Shown: piece after piece, positions 32,303 to 40,230 of the stretch
Layout: every line of letters starts with the position of its first letter
Position numbering within the stretch: position 1 is the stretch's first letter
Origin: Pseudomonadota bacterium
Lineage (GTDB): Bacteria; Pseudomonadota; Gammaproteobacteria; JAADHS01
Reading direction: 5' to 3'
Length of the DNA: 64,000 nt
NCBI GenBank assembly: GCA_021821045.1
Contig: JAKACW010000011.1
Location: 1 to 64,000 of the forward strand
Position numbers and translations under genes: made by a program
Notes under the pieces: model-generated
The model's input: the letters and a program-made list of their open reading frames with translations, nothing else
Told to the model about the DNA's origin: nothing
Database searches by the model: none

Positions 32303-34823
32303 ACCCCGTGTACAGCCTGATCGGCAACGACCGCAACACAGGCGGTGCCGTTCCTGATTTCGTTCCGGTCACTTTCACTTTGAGATACCGCAGCGTGACG
32401 GCCGAGCCGGGTATCGCGCCGAATCCGGCGTATGAGCCCGCTGCCGTTTTGTAATCAACCGTGATCGCCGCTGTTGCCGAATTGATACCGGCCGCGACAC
32501 CGATAACGACAAGCGTATCTGCGCCGATGTCGATCTCGGTGTGCTCATAGGTAATCGTCGCCGCTGGCGACATATTCCACTGCGTCCACCCGTCCCACGT
32601 AGAGCGGTCGTTCCACGTCGCCGAGTCGGTCGCCTCGAGTGATGCGCCGGTTGACAGGAAGCAATTTGTTTTTGTTCCAGGCCACCCATCGAGATGCGGA
32701 TCTGTGCCGTACACGAGCGACCCGAGTCGCGGGTTCCCCAGCTCGTAGTCTGTCAACAGCCGCGCATTAACGCTTTCGTTGCCGCTCGTGTCGACCGCCT
32801 TGCACGCGAAATTGTACGAGCCGGCCAGTAGCTGATTGGTCTCCCACGGTGACGAGGTCAGCACGTCGGTATGTAGCGCCGTCATGTCGTCCCATGCGGT
32901 TTCTGTGGCGTGGTAGCGGATCACGTACCCCCACAAGTCAACCGGGGGGTTATCGATACCGAACCGAAACTCGCGCGTACCATCGCCCTGCACGGCCAGT
33001 GAAAACGTCGTCACATCGGGCGGCGGCGCAGTCTTTCCGACAATCGTATGGTTGAGCGCCGATACCCATTCGGACGAGCGCCCGAAGGTGTTGATTGCGC
33101 GAATTCGAAAATCATAAGCAACGCCGTCCGCGACGCCGGACAAATACACTTCCTCGGTGAGTCGGCCATGTACGAAAAACGCGGGCAGGTAGTTCGCATC
33201 GATGCTTCGCTTCATCTCGACGATGTAGCCCGTGACATAGATCGAGGTCGACGCCGTCCATGTCACGCGCACGCGCGTGAATATCTCGCCGGTTGCGATG
33301 GACTGTACGAGGTGCGTATCGCCAGAATTGATCTGTAACCCCGTCGGCGCATCGACCGTGAACGGACTGGGTAGCGTGGTATCCGGTTGGTTTCGCGCCT
33401 CGTCGCGCGCCGTCGCCGTGTAGGCGTTCGGCTCATGCTCGACCAGTCCAACGTCGACCAGCCCGGTCATCAGCAGCGACACGCTGTTGACGCGAAACAG
33501 CTTGCCCTCCCAGCCGGGCGTAGCATGCGTGACGTCGACTACATCTCCGGGCACGACCGTGAGCGCGGCGGGCGAGGCAAGGAACGAGCACCCCAGTTGT
33601 TGCCGCGATTTGTTCAGCGTAAGCTCGGCCTCGTTTAGCGCACGATAAACGTTCGTGGTCGCCGGCAACTTGAGCTCCAGTTCCAAAACCTCGCCGTTAT
33701 CGGCGGCGCGATAGGTCGCCGACTCAACAACCGCAACGTCCTGCTCCCAGTTTTTATCTGGGTTCGTAAACAGCGCCTTGACTCGGTTAAACCGCGCGCT
33801 CTTGCCGCCGTGCGAAATCAACAGTCCGCCGATGATGTTGTCACGGTCGAACGAGAACGTACTCGCAACGTCGCGGTCAATGCCAATCGTCCACCCGCCG
33901 CCCGCCTTGTAGACGCGGGCACGGCACGACGTTCCCAGGATTGCGATATTGTTCTTGACGGGCTGCGACGTATCGATCACCGCACCGCACGCGTGGCGAC
34001 GAATGCTGACGCCTACAGCCGGGGCAATCACTGTGTCACAATAATCCGCGGCCGCAGCGAACGCCGCCGCGTCGATCCCGCTGGTAGAGATGCCTTTCCC
34101 GTATCGCGTGTTCGTCAGCAAATCGTAGAGGCACAGCACGGGGTTTGCCGCATCGTCATATGACTGCGCGGTGTCGCCGATCCGAAAGTCCGTAACCATG
34201 CGTCCATAGACCAGCGCGTTGATGCGTGGAACGGACGCGATGCCATCCGTGTCGTATTTGATCCTGACGTGAACGTAGGCCGTGCCCGGCCCGGCGTGAT
34301 CGGCGGCTGTCCACTCCGCAAACGCCGCCGCCAGTGTCGCGCTCACCTCCTGATCCGTCGTCCCGGAAAACGTCTCAATGTAAACCGCGTCCGTATCGTA
34401 CTCGGCGCGGTAGTCGTCCTCCGTCGCGATCAGTGAATATTCCGTGTCATCCAACCACACGGTATAGATCGGCCATACCGGCCCCTCGCACAGCGCGACG
34501 ACGAGGTGTAGGTATTGGTTATCGCCCGACAATCCGCCGAAAACGACGGGGCCGCCGACGCGGCGCGTGCCGTAGACGAGCGGCAGGAATAGAGCGTTGC
34601 CGGTTTTGTTGATCCGAACGTCATAACTTGGTTCGCCGGCGTTAGGCGTCGGGAATTCCGGGCGCGCGAACAAATCCTTGAACGGCTCCCATATCTCATT
34701 GTCGATTTTCCGACCGACGCGGCGAACCTCGTCCTCGATGTCGCGCCCGACTTCGCGGATGTCGTCGCGCCGCTCTTGGACCCAATCAACGGCGTCGTCG
34801 AGGTGGTCCTTGATCCAACCCAT
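32301..34823 (-). CDS. Lambda gpJ-like phage tail-tip / host-specificity protein
   Basis: 840 residues, the largest gene in the element. The N-terminal third resembles gpJ-type central tail-tip proteins (GNALFLPLVYGTRRVGGPVVF, NALVYGRMVTDFRIGDTAQ, DLLTNTRYGKGISTSGIDAAAF). A middle region resembles fibronectin-type beta-sandwiches (VRVTWTASTSIYVTGYIVEMK, GVAYDFRIRAINTFGRSSEW). The C-terminal part is likely the receptor-binding region, of unknown class. GpJ fixes host range in lambda-like phages. The start codon shares one A with the terminase stop codon. No other tail gene accompanies it, which is unusual. Confidence 0.82.
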   Translation of the reverse strand: MGWIKDHLDDAVDWVQERRDDIREVGRDIEDEVRRVGRKIDNEIWEPFKDLFARPEFPTPNAGEPSYDVRINKTGNALFLPLVYGTRRVGGPVVFGGLSGDNQYLHLVVALCEGPVWPIYTVWLDDTEYSLIATEDDYRAEYDTDAVYIETFSGTTDQEVSATLAAAFAEWTAADHAGPGTAYVHVRIKYDTDGIASVPRINALVYGRMVTDFRIGDTAQSYDDAANPVLCLYDLLTNTRYGKGISTSGIDAAAFAAAADYCDTVIAPAVGVSIRRHACGAVIDTSQPVKNNIAILGTSCRARVYKAGGGWTIGIDRDVASTFSFDRDNIIGGLLISHGGKSARFNRVKALFTNPDKNWEQDVAVVESATYRAADNGEVLELELKLPATTNVYRALNEAELTLNKSRQQLGCSFLASPAALTVVPGDVVDVTHATPGWEGKLFRVNSVSLLMTGLVDVGLVEHEPNAYTATARDEARNQPDTTLPSPFTVDAPTGLQINSGDTHLVQSIATGEIFTRVRVTWTASTSIYVTGYIVEMKRSIDANYLPAFFVHGRLTEEVYLSGVADGVAYDFRIRAINTFGRSSEWVSALNHTIVGKTAPPPDVTTFSLAVQGDGTREFRFGIDNPPVDLWGYVIRYHATETAWDDMTALHTDVLTSSPWETNQLLAGSYNFACKAVDTSGNESVNARLLTDYELGNPRLGSLVYGTDPHLDGWPGTKTNCFLSTGASLEATDSATWNDRSTWDGWTQWNMSPAATITYEHTEIDIGADTLVVIGVAAGINSATAAITVDYKTAAGSYAGFGAIPGSAVTLRYLKVKVTGTKSGTAPPVLRSLPIRLYTG

Positions 34824-35317
34824 TAAGGAACCTCCTTCTCGGCGGGTCCGGTTCGCTCGGCAAGTTCAGGCAAACCATTGGTCGATAATTCCGACAAAGC
34901 TTCGTGAACCAGTCGTTCCGCCTCGATCTTGGTTTCATGTAGGCCCTGCGCAGATATGGCGACTTGCGCTAACTTCGTCGGCAACGCAATGAATCGCGAG
35001 CGCATCGCCGACAGCAGGCGTTGCCAGTATTCGGTCACGATGTCCGCATCAACCAGCCGGCCGCGGAGTTTGGAAACTTCCAGCTCCGTTTTATTGGCCT
35101 GCGCCGCCGCCAGTCGCGCGCGTTCGGCGGTCAGATCGAGGGGTCCCGCTTCCGCGTCAGAACCGCCGATCAAGATCGCCGGCAGCGCGTCTCGCGATTC
35201 GTACAACGTGGAATTCTTCGGCCCCGGGCGAGTGGGGAGCAGTTCACAGCGACGGCGCGCGGTGCGCGTGCTGGTCCCGGTCAGTTCTGCAAGCCGCGAA
35301 ACGGATTCCCAAGTCAC
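34823..35317 (-). CDS. Nu1-like terminase small subunit (DNA packaging)
   Basis: 164 residues. The N-terminus has a winged-helix look (SVSRLAELTGTSTRTARRR). A central ERARLAAAQANKTELEVSKLRG and VTEYWQRLLSAMRSRFIALPTKLAQ match the Nu1-type small terminase family, which recognises cos DNA and recruits the large subunit. No large terminase is present, so it would have to act with one from a helper phage. It overlaps the tail-tip gene by one base. A GC palindrome lies about 130 bp upstream. Confidence 0.78.
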   Translation of the reverse strand: MTWESVSRLAELTGTSTRTARRRCELLPTRPGPKNSTLYESRDALPAILIGGSDAEAGPLDLTAERARLAAAQANKTELEVSKLRGRLVDADIVTEYWQRLLSAMRSRFIALPTKLAQVAISAQGLHETKIEAERLVHEALSELSTNGLPELAERTGPAEKEVP

Positions 35318-35446
35318 TTAATTCCCCTTGTTGGTGTGATGCCTCTGTGGAGCGCTGTCTCTAGGAAAAGATCGCGGCGTACACCACCCGCCGTTTGTTA
35401 TTCCGTAGAAGGACCCGGGTTTATGTGCGGTCGTCCGAGTCACGCA

Positions 35447-35460
35447 ACCCCCTGGGGGGT
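35447..35460. other. GC-rich palindrome, candidate cos-type site
   Basis: ACCCCC and GGGGGT arms flank a TG centre, 130 bp upstream of the small-terminase start in a 150-bp gap between otherwise tightly packed genes. In lambda, cosN also lies just upstream of Nu1. The assignment is positional only. Confidence 0.3.
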
Positions 35461-35468
35461 ACCGCCCG

Positions 35469-35660
35469 CTACCCGAACGTGACATTGTGTTTCACGGATC
35501 GAACGAACCGCTCGAACGAGTGGCCATGCTCGGCCCGCAACTCAGGATGCCGCAACCAGGCGCGCTCAAGGTTGTTCATGATGCGTCGCTGGCGGCCGTC
35601 GTCGACGGATCGATACGCGGGCTGGGCCGTTGTGCGGAACCCGTCGGAATCGTCACTCAC
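35469..35660 (-). CDS. Small unknown protein of the element
   Basis: 63 residues starting at a GTG that overlaps the upstream stop codon (GTGA), the same overlap style as its neighbours. The core NNLERAWLRHPELRAEHGHSFERFVRSV has a plausible helical composition. No family recognised. Confidence 0.55.
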   Translation of the reverse strand: MSDDSDGFRTTAQPAYRSVDDGRQRRIMNNLERAWLRHPELRAEHGHSFERFVRSVKHNVTFG

Positions 35661-36169
35661 AACGCCACACCCGCCGCCTTGGCCTCAGCCGTCAGCGTCG
35701 CCAACTTGCCTTCGATGTCGGCGATCTTCGAATCAAGCGCCGCCAGTTGCTTCGTGCGCTCGGTCGTGGTCAACCCGCCTTGCGGGTAAGCATCGCTGGC
35801 GGCGAACCGCGCCAGACCGTCTTTGATTGCCGCGCCGAAGAAATACAGCGCCGCCTCGCGGTTAACGGCCGTGCCGTTGATGAAGCCGACGCGGTCAGTG
35901 TTCAGCATCGCCGGGTGATGGCCAGCGGCCGCGCGGCCATGCTCATGCGTGAAGTGCCTCAACACGTTCGCCAGTCCGCCCTCGAATTCCGTTGATGCCT
36001 GGTCAATGTACTGACCCATCGACTCCAAAAACTCAGCGGGCGCAACCGGAGCCGCGGCCACCACGTCGCGCTCTTGGCGAAGCGCTTCGAGCTGCTTTTG
36101 AAGTTTGGAGTGCTCGCTGGTGAGGCTGTTCAACGACTTTTTGATCAGCGAAAAATCGAACACGGTCAT
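35657..36169 (-). CDS. Unknown protein with coiled-coil ends
   Basis: 170 residues. The N-terminus (LIKKSLNSLTSEHSKLQKQL, EALRQERD) and the C-terminus (QLAALDSKIADIEGKLATLT) are coiled-coil-like. The middle (HGRAAAGHHPAMLNTDRVG) is not recognised. It overlaps both neighbours by 4 bases within the long minus-strand operon. It could be structural or a scaffold-like satellite protein, but no family supports that. Confidence 0.7.
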   Translation of the reverse strand: MTVFDFSLIKKSLNSLTSEHSKLQKQLEALRQERDVVAAAPVAPAEFLESMGQYIDQASTEFEGGLANVLRHFTHEHGRAAAGHHPAMLNTDRVGFINGTAVNREAALYFFGAAIKDGLARFAASDAYPQGGLTTTERTKQLAALDSKIADIEGKLATLTAEAKAAGVAL

Positions 36170-36453
36170 TTGCTCCCGTCGATGCGGCGGGCAAGCTTAA
36201 CCGCATTCCGCGCCTCGGCTCGGGCGAACGCGGAGTACAGCGCGAAGTCATCCAGAAACTCTTCACGCAAACCGGCGTCGCGGTCCCATTGTTGTTTGAT
36301 GCTGGCCTCGAAGGCGCCGCGGTCCGCGCCGTCATTGGTTGCGTCGGGATGGCGCGCGGCCTGCGCGCTCGGCGTGGCCGATGATTCCCCGAATTTGGCC
36401 TTGGTCCGTGCGACGGTCGCTTCGCGCATTTTGGAAAAAATGTTTTCGGTCAT
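36166..36453 (-). CDS. Small unknown protein of the element
   Basis: 95 residues from ATG 36453 (TENIFSKMREATVARTK), preceded by GGAACC; an earlier ATG at 36525 gives an implausible N-terminus. It is charged and helical (EEFLDDFALYSAFARAEARN). The stop overlaps the next start by ATGA. No family recognised. Confidence 0.62.
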   Translation of the reverse strand: MTENIFSKMREATVARTKAKFGESSATPSAQAARHPDATNDGADRGAFEASIKQQWDRDAGLREEFLDDFALYSAFARAEARNAVKLARRIDGSK

Positions 36454-36598
36454 GGGATCGGTTCCTTTTAAAAACCTCGGAGCCAGGCAGAGGATCCAGC
36501 CCCGAGGCGATGAGCACGCAAGCATGGACTGTTGCGCTTACAAAGAGCCGTCGGTGTACGGCTCGTCAGCAGGTCACCGCCCACTGACAGTTTCAAAG

Positions 36599-37054
36599 TT
36601 ACGCCGATTCGGTCGGTTCGTCACTGCGGTCGAATGCTGGGTTTTCTTTCAGCAGGTCGTGAAGCTGCCGGACGCTGGCGGGAATACCGACGCAGCACTT
36701 TTGCGCGCGCCAAAGATGCCGGTACAGTCCGGACGTTGGCGGCGTGGTCGGGTCCCAAATTGTGTCGATGAATATCTGGTAATGCGCGGCCAGCCGCTCG
36801 GCCCGTTGCCAGGGGTTAGGCGCGTCGATCAACGCCGCTGCCCGCATCAAATGCGCGTCGCGCTGCGCACGTCGTAGAGCGCGTCTTGCCGACGTTCCGC
36901 GAGAAGTCAGACCCAACGCCACCTCCAGGCGGCCGCCGTCGGAAACGTAGCCCGACAAGCCAGCCAACAACCACACCCGAACGTCGGCCGGCAGTTGGTC
37001 GCCGGATTCGAGCGCCGCCAAGCATTCGGCCAGCAGTGTGACGGGGTCGCTCAC
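36599..37054 (-). CDS. Unknown protein of the element
   Basis: 151 residues; its start overlaps the upstream stop by 4 bases. The N-terminal half (LLAECLAALESGDQLPADVR) and RGTSARRALRRAQRDAHLM are helical with a run of Arg. AAHYQIFIDTIW and KCCVGIPASVRQLHDLL follow. Similar small proteins occur in replication regions of phage and islands, but I cannot name the family. Confidence 0.62.
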   Translation of the reverse strand: MSDPVTLLAECLAALESGDQLPADVRVWLLAGLSGYVSDGGRLEVALGLTSRGTSARRALRRAQRDAHLMRAAALIDAPNPWQRAERLAAHYQIFIDTIWDPTTPPTSGLYRHLWRAQKCCVGIPASVRQLHDLLKENPAFDRSDEPTESA

Positions 37055-37266
37055 GCTTTTCGCTCAGACCCGCCAGCAGCCAGTTGGATCAGCATTTCGG
37101 CCGTTCGCGAATCGGCGCACGCCCTTTTGAATGATGCCGGGCAGGTGTCGCGCAGCTGGGCCAACAGCCGGCCGGCCACCTTGCGATGCTCAAGCGCCAA
37201 CCGGTCAAGTTCGGCGGCCGTGCTCAGGGTTTCGGCGATGGCGGTCACAATCTGCGCGCTATTCAT
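37051..37266 (-). CDS. Small unknown protein of the element
   Basis: 71 residues. The sequence (IVTAIAETLSTAAELDRLALE, HRKVAGRLLAQLRD) is helical. It is joined by 4-base overlaps to genes on both sides, which is the best evidence that it is real. No family recognised. Confidence 0.6.
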   Translation of the reverse strand: MNSAQIVTAIAETLSTAAELDRLALEHRKVAGRLLAQLRDTCPASFKRACADSRTAEMLIQLAAGGSERKA

Positions 37267-37529
37267 GGTTGGCTCCGCTGTTCGTTGCGGTAATCGTCGA
37301 TCAGCACCAGCTCGATGCCGTGTTCATCGATGGCGGCTTGGGCAAATCGCGCAAGCTCGGTCGTTTTCGTCTCGAACTCCACAGCCTCCGAGTAATTCAG
37401 ACCGGCCGTTGGCGGCGGTGACCATTCGGAAAAAACGCGTTTTCGGCCTTGGCGGTCGCGGGCGGCAATCGCCTTGACGACGTAGGGGCCAATCTGCCAC
37501 GTGGCGGTTATTGGGGTGGGATTTTTCAT
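37263..37529 (-). CDS. Small unknown protein of the element
   Basis: 88 residues with a beta-rich start (ITATWQIGPYVVKAIAARD) and a helical end (ELARFAQAAIDEHGIELVLID). It is linked to the AAA ATPase gene by a 4-base overlap. No family recognised. Confidence 0.6.
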   Translation of the reverse strand: MKNPTPITATWQIGPYVVKAIAARDRQGRKRVFSEWSPPPTAGLNYSEAVEFETKTTELARFAQAAIDEHGIELVLIDDYRNEQRSQP

Positions 37530-38998
37530 GGCTCAATGTCCCCGGTGGGGTCCGACGCACCGCATTCCGCCAATTCCGCCGTATTCCGCCGATCAATCCC
37601 GGCGGATTCGAGGGACCGGGGAAGAACGGGCGGCTCAATTCCGCCGCCGGTTCCCTCCTTATGGGCGGCGGAATAATAGAAGCCGGTTTCGACCGGCGGC
37701 TTACCAATGGGCGCTTGGGCTAATCCGCCGTATTCCGCCGGTGCGAGATAAGTTTTCCGGCGGCCTTGTCGTTCGGCGGCCGGCAGGTCAAGCTCAACGA
37801 TCCGATTGCTAACCACCAATTCGGTCAGAGCGGCGCGGAAGTCGTTGCGCGTCATGTTTGGCACGCTCGCTTCCAGGGTGTTCTTGGTGTGCTTTCGGCC
37901 TTGTTTGATCTGCGACTCAATGAACCTTACGACCTGGTCGGCATTGGCCCGTTGACTTTCCGCTTTGGTGGCGCGGTACTCGATAAAGCTTTCGAATCGA
38001 AAGCCAGTGCGGCGAAGCCAAATCTTGGGCAGGTTGGGCGGGGAATAGCTCAACTTAGGCCGCGCCAAAATTGCGATACTGGCGTCTGTTGACACCGTGC
38101 AACCAGCCGGCGGGCGATCCTTGTCGGCGTCATCCCACGCCTGGAGCACGGCCACCATGCGGGAGCCGTCAGGCAACGCCGAACCGCCGCGGCTCGAATA
38201 CTGATCGAGCGATTTTTCTCTGGCGTTGGCCTTGCCGACGTGAGCAATGAGTCTGACGCAACAATCGAACGCCCTAATTATTCGCCGCGCGGCCGTAATG
38301 ATGGCTTGTTCGTTGTCATTGATTTGGCCCTCGCTGGCTCCAAAGCTTACCAAAGGGTCAAAAACCACGCCTATCGGCGGATTGCCTCGGTAGGCGTCGA
38401 CGATGTTGTCGGCGAGCGAGGTTAGAATAATATTGCCGTCCCCGCACTGAACGAGCCGCACTTGTTCGCCGGTAACGTCCCAAAAACGCACCCGATCTAA
38501 AACGGTGTCGCGCTCATCGTCGGTCAAGTTCATCGCCCGCATGATCTCGCGCAGTCGCGCCGCCAACCGTGCGCGCTGGTCCTCAGAGGTGATAAAAAGC
38601 CACCATCCCTTCGCGTCGGCTTGCAGGCCGTGAACGGGGCGACCTAGAGCCATGCAGGTCATCTCGTACAGCATCAATGTGGTCTTGCCGGACCCGCCGG
38701 GCGCCGCGAGCACTGCGACATCGGCGTAAAGGTAATCGCGAACGAAGCACCGCGGGGCGAGGTCCGCCGATTCGAGTTCGGCGACCGTTAGGCGAGTCTC
38801 AGCGAAGGCGGGCGGTTTCATCGGATTGCGCCAGCCGGGAACCTGGATGGCCCGGTTCTGCGCGTCGAGCCGCTCAACTATTTGCTGCTTCGCCGCGATC
38901 TCGCCGGCAAGGTTTCGCGCCTCGGCGTCGAGTCGAGAAAGTTCGGCTCGACCGATCTCGGCGCGCATCGCTGCAAGGTCAACGACTTCGTCGGTCAT
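37526..38998 (-). CDS. RepA-like AAA (RecA-fold) ATPase, replication helicase candidate
   Basis: 490 residues with a strong ribosome-binding site (GGGAGG). An N-terminal coiled coil precedes a RecA-type core: Walker A APGGSGKTTLM near residue 100, Walker B IGVVFDPLVSF, and HVGKANAREKSLDQYSSRGGSAL, features of AAA_25/RepA-like helicases in plasmids, prophages and satellites. The C-terminal 150 residues have a helical, possibly winged-helix region (RNDFRAALTELVVSNRIVEL). It probably drives element replication together with host enzymes; no primase domain is seen. Confidence 0.82.
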   Translation of the reverse strand: MTDEVVDLAAMRAEIGRAELSRLDAEARNLAGEIAAKQQIVERLDAQNRAIQVPGWRNPMKPPAFAETRLTVAELESADLAPRCFVRDYLYADVAVLAAPGGSGKTTLMLYEMTCMALGRPVHGLQADAKGWWLFITSEDQRARLAARLREIMRAMNLTDDERDTVLDRVRFWDVTGEQVRLVQCGDGNIILTSLADNIVDAYRGNPPIGVVFDPLVSFGASEGQINDNEQAIITAARRIIRAFDCCVRLIAHVGKANAREKSLDQYSSRGGSALPDGSRMVAVLQAWDDADKDRPPAGCTVSTDASIAILARPKLSYSPPNLPKIWLRRTGFRFESFIEYRATKAESQRANADQVVRFIESQIKQGRKHTKNTLEASVPNMTRNDFRAALTELVVSNRIVELDLPAAERQGRRKTYLAPAEYGGLAQAPIGKPPVETGFYYSAAHKEGTGGGIEPPVLPRSLESAGIDRRNTAELAECGASDPTGDIEP

Positions 38999-39323
38999 TG
39001 TGAACCTCCCGCAGCGCGCGGCGTGCTTTTACTTGTTCAGGCGCGGTCAGCCAATAACGGGCTACCGACGTTGTGCCACCGAATCTGTTCGGCACACATT
39101 CGCGCTCGCGCTCGAAGCGGACGCCATGCTTCCGTTGAAGCGCGCTGATAGTGCTCGGTAAGCAATGGTCGCCAACGCGCTCGGCCTCAAAACGATTTTG
39201 ACTTGCGCCCGCGGCGAAGCGTTGAAGCTGCGCAGATTCTTTGGTATGCTTGAAACGTCGCGTTTCTGCTGTGCCCGCTCGGGGTGCGACCAACACCCCG
39301 GCGGCGATTCTCCCCGGTCTCAT
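38979..39323 (-). CDS. Winged-helix-like protein of the element
   Basis: 114 residues joined to the AlpA-like gene by a 4-base ATGA overlap and overlapping the next start by 20 bases. The segment LPSTISALQRKHGVRFERER and GTTSVARYWLTAPEQVKARRAL matches the small helix-turn-helix/winged-helix proteins common in phage replication regions. A role in DNA binding at the replication module is inferred. The N-terminal 40 residues are probably unstructured. Confidence 0.62.
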   Translation of the reverse strand: MRPGRIAAGVLVAPRAGTAETRRFKHTKESAQLQRFAAGASQNRFEAERVGDHCLPSTISALQRKHGVRFERERECVPNRFGGTTSVARYWLTAPEQVKARRALREVHNDRRSR

Positions 39324-39538
39324 GCGTCACCCCCGGGCTTCACTCGGTTCTCCGAGATGAAAGCGCGAAGATCCCCCATGCGGTATCGAATCTTGCGAAG
39401 CTTCACGAATGGAAGCGTGCGCCGGCCAGTACACCTCCACACGGCCAACGTGCTGGGTTTGACGCCCAACAATTCCGCCGCGGTCGTTGGATCAACCGTA
39501 GCGTCATCAGGGAGCGCGTAAACGTCGGAGAATTTCAT
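39320..39538 (-). CDS. AlpA-like/excisionase-type HTH protein
   Basis: 72 residues with a MerR/AlpA-type helix-turn-helix: TTAAELLGVKPSTLAVWRC followed by LPFVKLRKIRYRMGDLRAFI. In satellites and cryptic prophages AlpA-like proteins activate integrase or excision genes and the replication module. It opens the long operon that runs to the tail-tip gene, and two palindromes lie immediately upstream (39551-39615). GAGG precedes the start. Confidence 0.82.
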   Translation of the reverse strand: MKFSDVYALPDDATVDPTTAAELLGVKPSTLAVWRCTGRRTLPFVKLRKIRYRMGDLRAFISENRVKPGGDA

Positions 39539-39550
39539 ATTCGGCCTCGT

Positions 39551-39615
39551 TAATGTTTGTCAACATTACGAAGCCTATGGGTCGGCGCGTGTTTGAAATA
39601 GGTTCTAAAACCTAT
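39551..39615. promoter_or_regulatory. Two operator-like palindromes upstream of the AlpA gene
   Basis: Perfect 7-bp arms with 4-bp spacers: TAATGTT-TGTC-AACATTA (39551-39568) and ATAGGTT-CTAA-AACCTAT (39598-39615). Both share GTT-N4-AAC. On the minus strand the first palindrome contains TTGACA. They are probably binding sites of a repressor that controls the element's main operon; the repressor gene is not obvious. Confidence 0.6.
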
Positions 39616-39639
39616 CTCTGACAGGTAGGGTTTCGGAAC

Positions 39640-40230
39640 TTATAGCCAGTCGGCGCCGCGCATGACGGCTTTTCGGTAGTTGGGCGTTTTCTCCCCGGCA
39701 CACTCCAAGGCGAACCGCACGCAATCGGCATACGGGCTCGATTGTTCGTACTCCGCGCTGACGTACTTGGTCGGGGCCTGGTCGAGCAGATCCGCAAACA
39801 GTCGCCCGATCTTTTCGGCAAGGACGTTTTTAACCTCGCTCGATGGTCGTCCGCCTTGACTCGTACCAACATCCTCGGACGCAATGCCAATCGCTTCTGA
39901 CAGCGTTTCCAAGCGGCTTTGCAGGTCGACAAGAAACCGCTGGGGGTTTTGGTTAAGGTCGGCCGCCAATGCGCCGTGAACTAGGCCGTTTGTGTCAGTG
40001 GCAATGGTCCCAAGCGTTCGGGATAGGGCGGCCGCTTCCGTTTGGAGTCTGGCGAGGCAATCTCTCGCCTGTTTGGTCGTCGCCGGCCGCCGCGCCCGAA
40101 GATAGCCCCCGATCAGCGCTTGAAGCTCTGCGACAAACTCCACCGCCTTGGAGTCGGATCGGTCGCGTTTTATGATCTTCAATACCTCGGCGACTTGATC
40201 ACGCGAAAACGTAAAGGGCGCGTTATCCAT
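39640..40230 (-). CDS. Unknown protein following the integrase
   Basis: 196 residues. The start overlaps the integrase stop by 8 bases, so the two genes share a transcript. It is mainly helical (VAEVLKIIKRDRSDSKAVEF, VLAEKIGRLFADLLDQAPTK). I see no helix-turn-helix or catalytic motif. Its place between the integrase and the operators makes it a candidate control protein, but that is only positional. Confidence 0.68.
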   Translation of the reverse strand: MDNAPFTFSRDQVAEVLKIIKRDRSDSKAVEFVAELQALIGGYLRARRPATTKQARDCLARLQTEAAALSRTLGTIATDTNGLVHGALAADLNQNPQRFLVDLQSRLETLSEAIGIASEDVGTSQGGRPSSEVKNVLAEKIGRLFADLLDQAPTKYVSAEYEQSSPYADCVRFALECAGEKTPNYRKAVMRGADWL

